DNA from: Stigmatella ashevillena
Lineage (GTDB): Bacteria; Myxococcota; Myxococcia; Myxococcales; Myxococcaceae
Direction of reading: 5' to 3'
Assembly (NCBI RefSeq): GCF_028368975.1
Contig: NZ_JAQNDM010000002.1
Coordinates: 4,272,425 to 4,336,424, forward strand
Length of the DNA: 64,000 nucleotides
The position numbers were made by a program, and so were the translations under genes. Below, one piece after another: positions 53,906 through 62,108 of the stretch. Under the pieces are notes generated by a model. The model was not told where the DNA came from, did not search any database, and saw only the letters and a list, made by a program, of their open reading frames with translations. Position 1 is the stretch's first letter. The number at the start of each line of letters is the position of its first letter.

Positions 53906-55717
53906 CTACTTGCCGAAGAGAGACTCGGGGCGCTGCAGGCCGCGCGCCTGGGCCAGCGGCTGGAGAATGTCCGCCGGGGGGGCGTCCGCGGTGAGCAGCA
54001 GCACCCTCACCGCCGTCTCCACCACATCCTCCGCACCGGGGCGCACCATGCCGCGCCGCGCGTCCTCCACCCGCTTCTGCCGGTAGACATCGAAGCGCTC
54101 GCGCACCTTCTTGGACAGGTCCTCCATGGCCTTGTCCCCCACCTCCACGCGCAGCTCCAGCTCATCGCGCAGTTGCACGGGGTCGGCCAGCACGCCATAG
54201 CGGTCGTAGCCCTTGTGGCTCAGGTCTTCGTGCGTCACGTCATAGTCCTGGGTCACGGGCGCCTGGACCGCCTGGGGCGCCGTCAGGTCACGCAGAACCG
54301 AGGTGACGGTGGCCTTCACCGTCAGCCGGTGCAGCTCCACATCGAAGACGAAGTCCGAATACATCGGCTCCTCCACGGTGATGGGCTCGCGGAAGACGGC
54401 ATCCCGGCCACGCTGCACCTCGCGCCGCTGCGACTCCGACTTCTCCAGCGCCACTTGCAGCCCCAGTTCCAGCGTCTTCACGGCGGTGGAGCTCTGCGTG
54501 AGCAGCGACTCCTCCTGCTTGCACGCGCCCCGCGCACACTCCGCCGGGTTGCACTCGTCCGGCACCTGACCCGGCTTGTCCAGCTCGCTGGCCGCCTTGC
54601 CACAGTCCTGGATGGCCTCCAGGCACACCTGGCGCTCGCGCTCGCGGCAGCGCTCGGCGGCCTGGCGCATCGTGGTCAACTCCGCCTGGTGGCGCAGGTA
54701 CTCCCGCAGCACCCCGGTCTGCTTGCGCTCGACTTCCTCCAGCGTCCGCTCGGTCTGGAGCAGCTTCTCCTCGAACTGCTTGCGCCGCGGATTGGGCACG
54801 GAGCGGTTGCCGGCCAGGTAGCGCTGAGTGCGCTGCGACTGCTCCACGGCCTTGAGCGGCAGCACGCGCTCCAGCACCACGTTCAGCTTGACGCCCACCG
54901 TGGACTCGGGCGCCTCCGTCACCACGCGGATGGGCACCTGCTTGGGCAACATCGCCGCCAGCCGTCCCCCCGCGAGCCGCTGCGCCACATCCGGCGACTC
55001 CGCCTTGTCCACCACCGGGGGCGTCACCACCAGGTAGGCCACCTCGTCGCGCAGCTTCTGGCGCACGGCCTCCGCCCGCTCCCGGGCCGCCGTGGCGCCC
55101 ACCCGCTCCTGGTCCGCGCGCAGGTACCCCAGCAGCGCGTTGCCCAGCTTGCCGCCCTCCTCCAGTTGCTGCGCCGTCCGGAACCAGCGCCTCGCCCACG
55201 CCACCTGCACCGCGTCCACCCCCTTGCGCGCCGCGGGGTGCTCCGGCGCGACGGAGAGCACCGCGTCGAACTCCGCGCGGGCCTCTTGCAGCCGCTCCTC
55301 CTGGAGGGCCTTCTGCCCCACCGCCACCCGCGCCTCCAACGTCTGGTTCAACAGCGCACGCGCCGGCTCGTTCTCCGAGTCCAGCTCCAGGGCCCGCACC
55401 AGCAGGGATTGCGCCTGGGGGAGGTTGCCGGTGGCATGCACCCGCTCCGCTTCCTCGTACACCTCCTGGCTCCACCCCTTGCGCATGGCGCGCAGCTTCA
55501 CCGTCACCTCGGAGGAACCCGGATCCGCCGCGAGCGCGCGCTGGTAGGCGGCCTCCGCCTCCGTCCACTTGCGCTGGGAGGTCTTCTCGTCGCCCTCCCG
55601 CACGGCGCGGCTGTAGGCGGTGCAGCCGCTCACGAAGAGCAACGTGCACAAGGCCAGCGCGGAGAACCATCGCGAGGGAGCAGGAGAAGCCGGACGAAGT
55701 CGAGCGAGCGCGAACAC
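53906..55717 (-). CDS. TPR-containing lipoprotein
   Basis: 603 residues. GTG 55717 gives a lipoprotein signal (MFALARLRP to LCTLLFVSGC). Tetratricopeptide-like repeats occupy about 32-200 (WTEAEAAYQRALAADPGSS, ARAEFDAVLSVAPEHPAARK). A middle coiled-coil region (about 300-385) and a Cys-rich patch (about 365-405; CRERERQVCLEAIQDC, CNPAECARGACKQ) precede a C-terminal strand-helix domain. Likely an envelope scaffold. The longest frame has an upstream GTG at 55777, but the signal peptide then sits too far in. Confidence 0.82.
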   Translation of the reverse strand: MFALARLRPASPAPSRWFSALALCTLLFVSGCTAYSRAVREGDEKTSQRKWTEAEAAYQRALAADPGSSEVTVKLRAMRKGWSQEVYEEAERVHATGNLPQAQSLLVRALELDSENEPARALLNQTLEARVAVGQKALQEERLQEARAEFDAVLSVAPEHPAARKGVDAVQVAWARRWFRTAQQLEEGGKLGNALLGYLRADQERVGATAARERAEAVRQKLRDEVAYLVVTPPVVDKAESPDVAQRLAGGRLAAMLPKQVPIRVVTEAPESTVGVKLNVVLERVLPLKAVEQSQRTQRYLAGNRSVPNPRRKQFEEKLLQTERTLEEVERKQTGVLREYLRHQAELTTMRQAAERCRERERQVCLEAIQDCGKAASELDKPGQVPDECNPAECARGACKQEESLLTQSSTAVKTLELGLQVALEKSESQRREVQRGRDAVFREPITVEEPMYSDFVFDVELHRLTVKATVTSVLRDLTAPQAVQAPVTQDYDVTHEDLSHKGYDRYGVLADPVQLRDELELRVEVGDKAMEDLSKKVRERFDVYRQKRVEDARRGMVRPGAEDVVETAVRVLLLTADAPPADILQPLAQARGLQRPESLFGK

Positions 55718-56207
55718 GGGCCCATCTTCATGGGAAAGTGCCTCCCGGGTGAAGAATTGTCCGCCCTGCCCGCCCACCGTCCAGGTTGGGCCGTGCCGGG
55801 GTGGAGGGCCCTCAGCGGGGGGTGAGTGTGAATTTCTCCGCCCAGGGCCGGCTCGGAAGAGGCCTCGGAGCCGCTTCCTGCCCGGGGGCGAGGGCCCCGC
55901 GCGGAGGATTGGGCGCCCGAGACATGACCCGCAACGTAGATATTGCGATCATGATGTCACCCGACTACTACAGCATGCTGGCGGTGCGCAGCGTCCTCCC
56001 TGAGAGGTTCGACGGTCCAGTGACAACCCGTCCATGTGAGCACGTGCCTGGAGAGCCACTTGGAGCACCGGAAGGTGACTCGCATGAGCGTGTCCCTGGA
56101 CGCCCCAGCATCCTCGGTGCCCGCGGTCGGTGCCCCTCGCTCCGCTCCCCTCGCTTCGCTCCTATCGACGCCTCGCCCTCCATCTTGACCCGTCTTCGGA
56201 GAACCTC
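55718..56207. other. Intergenic region upstream of the DsbA-like gene
   Basis: About 490 bases without a convincing gene. A plus-strand ATG at 55924 opens MTRNVDIAIMMSPDYYSML and runs about 120 codons, but its later part is Pro/Arg-rich and overlaps the next gene in another frame, so I do not call it. The region should hold the promoters of both flanking genes. Confidence 0.4.
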
Positions 56208-56819
56208 ATGTCCCTGCGCATCCGCCTGTACTCGGATTTCGTCTGTCCCTTCTGCTTCATCGCAGAGCAGAGCGTCCTCCTGCGGTTGAGGCAGGAGTAT
56301 GCGGTGGACGTGGAGTGGCGGGGCTTCGAGCTGCACCCGGAGACGCCCCCCGGGGGCACGACGATGGAGCGGCTCTTTCCGGGCCGCTCCCAGGCCATGC
56401 GCGCGCAGGTCGAAGGCTTCGCCGAGGGCTTCGGCTTCAAGAACATGCAGGTGCCCGAGCGGATCAACAACACGCGCCGGGCACTCGCCGTGGCCGAGTG
56501 GGCGCGGGACCAGGGGCGCCTGGAGGCGTTCCACCAGGTCGCCACCGACGCCTACTGGCGGCACAACGCGGACCTGGAGGATCCGGCCGCCGTGGCCCGG
56601 CTGGCCGCGCAGGCGGGCCTGTCGCCCGAGGAGGCTCGCCAGGCGATGGACGCCCCCGAGTATCTGGCGCGCGTGGATGCGCTGCGCGTGGAGGCGACCG
56701 CCGCGGGCGTGAAGAGCATCCCCACCTTCTTCATCGGCGACGCCCGGGTGGTGGGCTGCCAGCCGTACGAAGTGCTCGCCGCGGCCGTGCTGCGGGCAGG
56801 CGCGACGCCCCGGACTTGA
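56208..56819 (+). CDS. DsbA/FrnE-family thiol oxidoreductase
   Basis: 203 residues, cytoplasmic. ATG 56208 has GGAG near six bases upstream. Thioredoxin-like DsbA fold with CPFC active site at about residues 13-16 (YSDFVCPFCFIAE) and cis-Pro in SIPTFFIGD, typical of FrnE/2-hydroxychromene isomerase-like proteins that catalyse disulfide or thiol exchange. Helical insertion rich in Ala/Glu lies between. Role unspecified. Confidence 0.92.
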   Translation: MSLRIRLYSDFVCPFCFIAEQSVLLRLRQEYAVDVEWRGFELHPETPPGGTTMERLFPGRSQAMRAQVEGFAEGFGFKNMQVPERINNTRRALAVAEWARDQGRLEAFHQVATDAYWRHNADLEDPAAVARLAAQAGLSPEEARQAMDAPEYLARVDALRVEATAAGVKSIPTFFIGDARVVGCQPYEVLAAAVLRAGATPRT

Positions 56820-56973
56820 GCCGACGGCAGGACGGCACCGCCATCATTAAATGAGGGGGGCTGTGCGGCGTCCCCGGCTGGGAGCGGCGGGTTTCCTCCC
56901 GGGAATGGGGTCCCCCCACAGCATGTAGTCGGTACTCAACGGGGGAACCCACCACAGCCCGGACTCACGAGAT

Positions 56974-57210
56974 ATGCCCTGCGCCCAGCCGCGACCCACC
57001 GCATTTCACCAGCCCTTGCACTCGGATCGCATCCGCATCGAAGAGCACCGCAACGTCTACTGCCGCCACTACAGCGCCTGTGTGGACGTCGCCGTGCGCA
57101 AGGACTGGGAGAGCTTCACCTGCGCCCGCTGCCCGCTCATGCAGGCCGACAAGGCCCCGGGGGCGGACGCTTACGCGTTCAACCAACCCTCGGACACCGG
57201 CCGCCCCTGA
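56974..57210 (+). CDS. Small Cys-rich protein
   Basis: 78 residues. Cysteines in YCRHYSAC and FTCARCPL suggest a metal site. The ribosome-binding site is weak. It is soluble and lacks a signal peptide. No family recognised; similar small Cys proteins are common in myxobacteria. Confidence 0.6.
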   Translation: MPCAQPRPTAFHQPLHSDRIRIEEHRNVYCRHYSACVDVAVRKDWESFTCARCPLMQADKAPGADAYAFNQPSDTGRP

Positions 57211-57396
57211 AGCCCACCAAGCAAGCTGCCATCCCCCCCTGTTTTAGAACTTGCCCTCAAGGGCAATGGACCGGCTGGCACGTGTGTGCCGCAATACACT
57301 CGCGTCCTCCCGTGGGGAGGCGACTTGTAGTCACAAGTAGGTGGGCACAATTTTAATCGTGGCTGGCCCGATGGGGGGGTCCAGGAGGGAGGCGGG

Positions 57397-58188
57397 ATGC
57401 TGCGTGAGGTGTTGCTGTCCGACGTGGATGTGGAGGCGCTGAGGGCCGGCAAGCACTGGGCCCTGCTGGCGGCCCGGTTTCCGGCCGTGGCCGTGCAGAC
57501 ACTGGCCTCGGGCGAAGGGGCGCAGGTGCTGCGTCTGGAGGTGGAGGAATGGCGGGCCCCGGGATTCGATCCCTGCACGTGGGACCCGCGGGTCTTCACC
57601 GCGGCGGGCACGGAGCGATTGGCCCTGCACCTGGTGGGAACGGAGGATGAGGAGCTCGCGCGCAGCGCGCTGGAGATCCTCACCCGCTACCAAGGGCTCG
57701 TGGGCCAACGCAACGCGGACTCTTCCAGCTCCCTGTTTGATCACCTCCTGGACCGGCATCGCGGCCAGTATGCGCTGAGCGAGGCCTCGGCGCGCGCGCG
57801 CTACCAGCACGCGCTGGATACATGGCAATGGGTGGTGTGGCTGGAGCCCCAGGCGGATCTGGCCACCCAGCTCGCGGCGCTCTTTCATGACCTGGCCGAA
57901 CCGGCGGCGCCGCACCCGCACGGGCACACCCTGGAAAGAATACATGCGCTCCTGGCGGAGGCCGAAGTGGACGCGGCCACGTGCGAGCGCGTCCTGGAAC
58001 TTCTGAGCCCCCGGGGGCCCTCCACCCTGCCGGGTAGGCGGGCGCTCCTGGAGAAGGCGGACGCCCTGTCCTTCCTGTCGCTCAACTCCGATGGCTTCCG
58101 GCAGCACTTCAGCCCTGAGCACCGGTGCTGGCGGGGGGAACTGGCCTGGCTTCTCGGAACGCATCCCCTGCCACCCTTCGCCTCATGA
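57397..58188 (+). CDS. HD-domain-like hydrolase coupled to an FRG protein
   Basis: 263 residues, soluble. A helical domain (about 100-235) contains FDHLLDRHRGQY, a possible His, then LFHDLAEP, the HD pair, and a later Asp in EKADALSF, compatible with an HD phosphohydrolase, though not all metal ligands can be aligned. Start ATG 57397 has a GGAGG-rich leader. Its stop overlaps the next start (ATGA), so it is translated with the FRG gene. Confidence 0.65.
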   Translation: MLREVLLSDVDVEALRAGKHWALLAARFPAVAVQTLASGEGAQVLRLEVEEWRAPGFDPCTWDPRVFTAAGTERLALHLVGTEDEELARSALEILTRYQGLVGQRNADSSSSLFDHLLDRHRGQYALSEASARARYQHALDTWQWVVWLEPQADLATQLAALFHDLAEPAAPHPHGHTLERIHALLAEAEVDAATCERVLELLSPRGPSTLPGRRALLEKADALSFLSLNSDGFRQHFSPEHRCWRGELAWLLGTHPLPPFAS

Positions 58189-58976
58189 AGGAGCACCGCG
58201 TCGAGACCTGGACGGAGCTCCAGGAGGCGCTGTTCGCCGAGGCGTGGAATGAGTCGATTGGACGCTTCCGCTCCAGCTTCGTCTTTCGCGGCGTCCCGGA
58301 CACACAGCATGAGCTGTCCCCCTCGCTGAACCGGAACCAGGGGGCCTTCGCGGACCACGAGAAGGGGTTGCTGCGCGCCTTCCGCAAATACGCCCGCGGC
58401 CACTTCGCTCCGGCGTGTGAGACCGTCTGGGATTGGCTCGCGCTGGCCCAACACCACGGACTGCCCACGCGCCTGCTGGATTGGACGTTCAGTCCCTACG
58501 TCGCGCTTCACTTCGTGACGGAGGCGCCGGAGTTCTACGGCCAGGATGGGGTGGTGTGGTGTGTGGATTACCACGAGACGAACAAGCTGCTGCCGGACAC
58601 CCTCCAGGCGCAGCTGCGCACCGAAGGCGCGGATGTCTTCACCGCGGACATGCTCGCGGACGGGGCCGGTGATTTGGCGGCCTTCGACCGCCTGGCCAGC
58701 CACCCGTTCGTCCTCTTCTTCGAGCCCCCTTCGCTGGATGCCCGCATCGTGAACCAGTTCGCCCTCTTCTCGGTGATGAACGGCCCCCAGCTCTGCCTGG
58801 ACACATTCCTGGAGAAGCAGGAGCGGGGCGTCCGGCGGCTCATCATCCCGGCCGCCCTCAAGCAGGAGGTCCGGGATAAATTGGATCAGGTCAACGTCAC
58901 CGAGCGCGTGCTCATGCCAGGACTGGACGGCCTGTGCCGCTGGCTGCGCCGCTACTACAGCCCGCGCCCCCGCTAA
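58185..58976 (+). CDS. FRG-domain protein
   Basis: 263 residues from ATG 58185. Carries the FRG signature: a Phe-Arg-Gly core (SSFVFRGVPD), then LALAQHHGLPTRLLDWT, the usual second landmark, and FALFSVMNG later. FRG proteins are widespread and several occur in toxin or phage-defence settings; the biochemical activity is mostly unknown. It is coupled to the HD-like gene upstream, so the two may form an effector pair. No immunity or phage gene is adjacent. Confidence 0.85.
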   Translation: MKEHRVETWTELQEALFAEAWNESIGRFRSSFVFRGVPDTQHELSPSLNRNQGAFADHEKGLLRAFRKYARGHFAPACETVWDWLALAQHHGLPTRLLDWTFSPYVALHFVTEAPEFYGQDGVVWCVDYHETNKLLPDTLQAQLRTEGADVFTADMLADGAGDLAAFDRLASHPFVLFFEPPSLDARIVNQFALFSVMNGPQLCLDTFLEKQERGVRRLIIPAALKQEVRDKLDQVNVTERVLMPGLDGLCRWLRRYYSPRPR

Positions 58977-59006
58977 CGGAGGCTCTGGAGACCCAGCGTC
59001 CGGGGC

Positions 59007-60071
59007 TCACTTCGACGCACGGCTCGAGCGGCGCGCACGGGGGCTGCGGAGCCGCGCGGCGATCACGTCCTTCGAGTAGCCCGTCCACGTGCTCAGCAAA
59101 GCCACCTTCGCGGCGTTCCCGTCGACCGTGGTGACAACCCCGTTGGAACAACCGCTGTTCGTCTGAATCGCACCGGAGGCGTCTTGCTCCTCGTTCAGCG
59201 TGAGGTTCACGCTGAGGGTCTCCTGCGCTATCGTCACAATCTGGTTGTGGGTGTCCGTCAGCGCAATGGCCGCGAGCGGATCCCAGAGATAGTACCCGTT
59301 CACAGACTGGGCGGGCTGCGCGATGGTCTCAAGCTGCGTGGACAAACCCGCGAAGATGAAGGCCGCGACGGCGTTCTGAATGGCGTTGCCCTGAGGACTG
59401 GCCACCATGCCCATGAGTGTCTCGTAGAAATCCAGATCGAGCTGTGCCTGGTTCGAAGCATCGAGCGGAATGAGCGTCACCGGGACCTCGGATTGCAGAA
59501 CGGTGTTGGCCCCCAACGGGTCGATGAAGATGTTCCACTCGGCGACGGTGTTGTTGTAGTCAGGGTTGAACGCGTTGACGTTCCCAGGCGCCGTGATGGC
59601 CCCTCCCATCATGAAGATGCGCGAGATGTATTGAGGCCAACTGACATGGTTGTACGTCTGGAACAGCGTCCCCAGGTTGGTGCCCCCTCCAATGGAAAGA
59701 AGGGTGACGGGGGAGCCGTACTGCGTGAGGGTGTCGTGGAGAAACTGCACCGCGGAGCCGGGGGGCTGGGCGGAAGCAGCGCTCTGCGCGAGCGGGATGT
59801 AATAGAGGTTGTCCACCACCGTGCGCCACGAACTGGGAAACACGTTGCTGAAGGACAAGGGGGCACTCGTCCCAGGGGCGACGGGGATGCCCGTCTGATT
59901 CGCGAGGTTGAGCAGGTTGAGCACGTTCTGCGTGCCAGCGCTCAAGTGTGCCGCGCCAACGCCTGTGGTGGTGATGCCGATCACCTCGACCGCTGGATTG
60001 AGCAGCAGGTAGAGGATGGCCATGTAGTCGTCCAGCGCAACGTCGGTATCGATGATGACAGGGATGGTCAT
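59007..60071 (-). CDS. Inosine-uridine-type nucleoside hydrolase
   Basis: 354 residues. The Ca2+-binding N-terminal motif DTDVALDD (DxDxxxDD) lies at about residues 8-15, with ITTTGVGAAH and a NxxxDPxA-like region (YYLWDPLAAIALTD) further on, as in nucleoside hydrolases that cleave ribonucleosides to base and ribose. A basic tail ends the protein. No signal peptide. Start ATG 60071 overlaps the stop of the neighbouring membrane gene (ATGA), suggesting coupling. Confidence 0.88.
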   Translation of the reverse strand: MTIPVIIDTDVALDDYMAILYLLLNPAVEVIGITTTGVGAAHLSAGTQNVLNLLNLANQTGIPVAPGTSAPLSFSNVFPSSWRTVVDNLYYIPLAQSAASAQPPGSAVQFLHDTLTQYGSPVTLLSIGGGTNLGTLFQTYNHVSWPQYISRIFMMGGAITAPGNVNAFNPDYNNTVAEWNIFIDPLGANTVLQSEVPVTLIPLDASNQAQLDLDFYETLMGMVASPQGNAIQNAVAAFIFAGLSTQLETIAQPAQSVNGYYLWDPLAAIALTDTHNQIVTIAQETLSVNLTLNEEQDASGAIQTNSGCSNGVVTTVDGNAAKVALLSTWTGYSKDVIAARLRSPRARRSSRASK

Positions 60072-60595
60072 GGAGAAAAGGTCCGCCTCTGGCGAGGCCA
60101 GAGGGCATAGCCCCAAAAGGGCACGAAGAAGAGTATCTCCACCAGCACCACGTACACGCCGCGTGCCGAGAGCATGCCCACTCCAATAGGGGCCACGGGG
60201 ATGGGCCTCCAGGGCAGGAAGTACCGGGCAGCGGTGAAGGGCCACAACAGCGCGGCGCCCAGCCCGCCCGTCGTCATCGCGTCCAGTACGCCATGGCTGC
60301 CCACGGCGGCGAAGGTGAGCAGCCCCGCCTTGAGCGCGGGCCCTCGCGCCACCCGCATCCCCGCCGCTACCGCGAGCGCCACCAGCGCGGCGATCACGAA
60401 CGAGTGCGAGGCGCCCCGGTGCCCCCAAGGCGCCGCGTAGGGAATCCTCAGCACGAAGGCGATGACGTCCGCGTCCGGCAGCATCGCCAGCGCGGCCAAT
60501 GCCAGCATCGCCGCCGCCCGCTTGCCGGGTGAAGCATTCCTCGCGCCCACACGTCCCAGCGCCAGTCCCACCGCGATGTGTCCGAAGCTCGCCAC
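60068..60595 (-). CDS. YdjM/DUF457-like membrane-bound metal-dependent hydrolase
   Basis: 175 residues with four to five hydrophobic segments. GHIAVGLALG, ML(P)DADV and WGHRGASHSFV match the membrane-bound metal-dependent hydrolase family (YdjM/LexA-binding, DUF457), whose His/Asp ligands these are. Start GTG 60595 has GAGGG three bases upstream. It overlaps the nucleoside hydrolase start, so both are probably co-expressed; a joint role is unknown. Confidence 0.85.
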   Translation of the reverse strand: MASFGHIAVGLALGRVGARNASPGKRAAAMLALAALAMLPDADVIAFVLRIPYAAPWGHRGASHSFVIAALVALAVAAGMRVARGPALKAGLLTFAAVGSHGVLDAMTTGGLGAALLWPFTAARYFLPWRPIPVAPIGVGMLSARGVYVVLVEILFFVPFWGYALWPRQRRTFSP

Positions 60596-60635
60596 GTACC
60601 CTCTGACGTCAACCTAGCAGACGTCCATGTCTGCC

Positions 60636-61409
60636 CTAACGGCGGCGCTCCCACTGACCGCGGGCGGCCCACAGGGCTTCACACGCGGCCACCGCGCCCA
60701 CCTCCAGCCGGACCTCGACGAGCTCGGAGAGAGACGTGCGCCCTGGGTTGATCTCCACCGTGGGGTGCTGGCGCTGCGCGGCCTGCAATACCGGTGCGGT
60801 GATGTAGGGGAACAGGCTGGAGGTGCCGATGGTGAACACCAGATCAAAGCCCCGCGTCAGCTCTCGCTCCATGAGCGCCACCTTCGTGGGCGAGAGCAGC
60901 TCCTCGAAGAGTACGACGTTGGGGCGCACCACCGCGCCGCACCGGGGACACGACGGACAGGACGGCAGGTGCGAATAATCCGCGACACGCTCCGCGAAGT
61001 CGCACCGCGTGCAGCGCAGCTCATGGATGTCGCCGTGAATGTCGATGACGTTCTTCGAGCCCGCTGCCTTGTGGAAGCCATCCACGTTCTGGGTGAGCAC
61101 CCAGCAGCGTTCGAAGTAACCTTCGAGAAGCGCCAGGATTTCATGCGCGCGGTTGAAGACAGCCCCACGACAGGCACGCTCGATGTCATGGAGGTGTTTC
61201 CACGTCCGCTCCGGCTGGTGCCGGAACATGCTCTCCGAGAGCGCCACCTCGATGGGCACGCCTCCCTCGGTCGGCTTTCCGTCATAGAGCCCACCGATGC
61301 CGCGGTAGGTGGGAATGCCCGACTCCGCTGAGACTCCAGCGCCGGTGACGAACAGCACACTCCGGGCCCGAGACAGGTGCCCGATGACGCGCGCGAGGTC
61401 TTGTTCCAT
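60636..61409 (-). CDS. Sir2-family NAD-dependent protein deacylase
   Basis: 257 residues. Sirtuin motifs are intact: GAGVSAESGIPTYRG (NAD binding), TQNVDGFH, the catalytic His in HGDIHELRC, and four zinc Cys (CTRC and CPSCPRC). Ends with the usual NPG segment (VEINPGRTSL). Removes acyl groups from lysines using NAD+, producing O-acyl-ADP-ribose. Start ATG 61409. Confidence 0.93.
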   Translation of the reverse strand: MEQDLARVIGHLSRARSVLFVTGAGVSAESGIPTYRGIGGLYDGKPTEGGVPIEVALSESMFRHQPERTWKHLHDIERACRGAVFNRAHEILALLEGYFERCWVLTQNVDGFHKAAGSKNVIDIHGDIHELRCTRCDFAERVADYSHLPSCPSCPRCGAVVRPNVVLFEELLSPTKVALMERELTRGFDLVFTIGTSSLFPYITAPVLQAAQRQHPTVEINPGRTSLSELVEVRLEVGAVAACEALWAARGQWERRR

Positions 61410-61487
61410 GGGGCTCCAGGAGAGGGCCCTGCCCCGGTGATTGCCCGGGACAGGCGCGAACCGCGTGTGCGGCAGGGCTACGGAGCG

Positions 61488-61769
61488 CTACTCACAGGTC
61501 CAGGTGCCATTGATGCACCGACAGAAGAACCACTCGCAATAATTGGGCAGATAGCACCGGCGCGTGGCCGTGGTGGAGCAGGCCTTGCCTGCGACGTTGT
61601 CACAGAAGTTCGACGGCGGTCCAGGCTCGCAGGATACCTGCCATTGCGCCTCGACACTTCCGTCCGCGCTCGCTTCCACGCCGGGCGTGGGCTCCTGCTC
61701 TTCCGGAGCCACGCCACAGGCCGCCCAAGACATCGACAACGCCAGGAGGATGAATCTGGATCGCAGCAT
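61488..61769 (-). CDS. Small Cys-rich exported protein, probable lipoprotein
   Basis: 93 residues. ATG 61769 (GTG two codons upstream possible) follows GGGAG. Signal segment ends SWAAC with a plausible lipobox. A spacer of about 25 acidic residues leads to a Cys-rich domain with eight Cys (SCEPG, FCDNV, KACST, RCYLPNYCEWFFCRC, TWTCE), probably four disulfides. No family recognised; resembles small secreted ligands or inhibitors in style. Confidence 0.7.
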   Translation of the reverse strand: MLRSRFILLALSMSWAACGVAPEEQEPTPGVEASADGSVEAQWQVSCEPGPPSNFCDNVAGKACSTTATRRCYLPNYCEWFFCRCINGTWTCE

Positions 61770-62108
61770 CTTCACGGTCTCCCTGCTCTTTCTGTCTCGT
61801 CAGACAAGAAATGCTTGAATCAATTTACTGGGTCTTCACACAGGGAGCAATGAGACACCGCGGGCCCTCCCGGCGAACGGTTCCCGGAGATGAAGGACTT
61901 TCCACCACATCGTGCTTGAAAAGAAATCCCTGTGAACATGGTTTTTCATGTCAGACTTCAGCGCTAGAGTCTGCCCCGCGTCCCTGTCGTCGCGATGCTT
62001 GCCTCGGCTGCTGCAACCCCATGGGCTGTCTCTCAAGCTCTAGGAAGACAAGAAACATGGGTGGGTGCGACGTGATGGCTGACGCAACTTTTCTCAGACT
62101 CCGGGAGA
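61770..62108. other. Intergenic region before the PPC-repeat lipoprotein
   Basis: About 340 bases without a gene, comparatively AT-rich. It contains two copies of AGACAAGAAA (near 61803 and 62046) and should carry promoters for the divergent Cys-rich protein and the PPC lipoprotein. Confidence 0.4.

Noticed and set aside
55924-56289. Open frame starting MTRNVDIAIMMSPDYYSML
   Set aside because: No clear ribosome-binding site, the later half is low-complexity Pro/Arg/Ser and it overlaps the DsbA-like gene in another frame.
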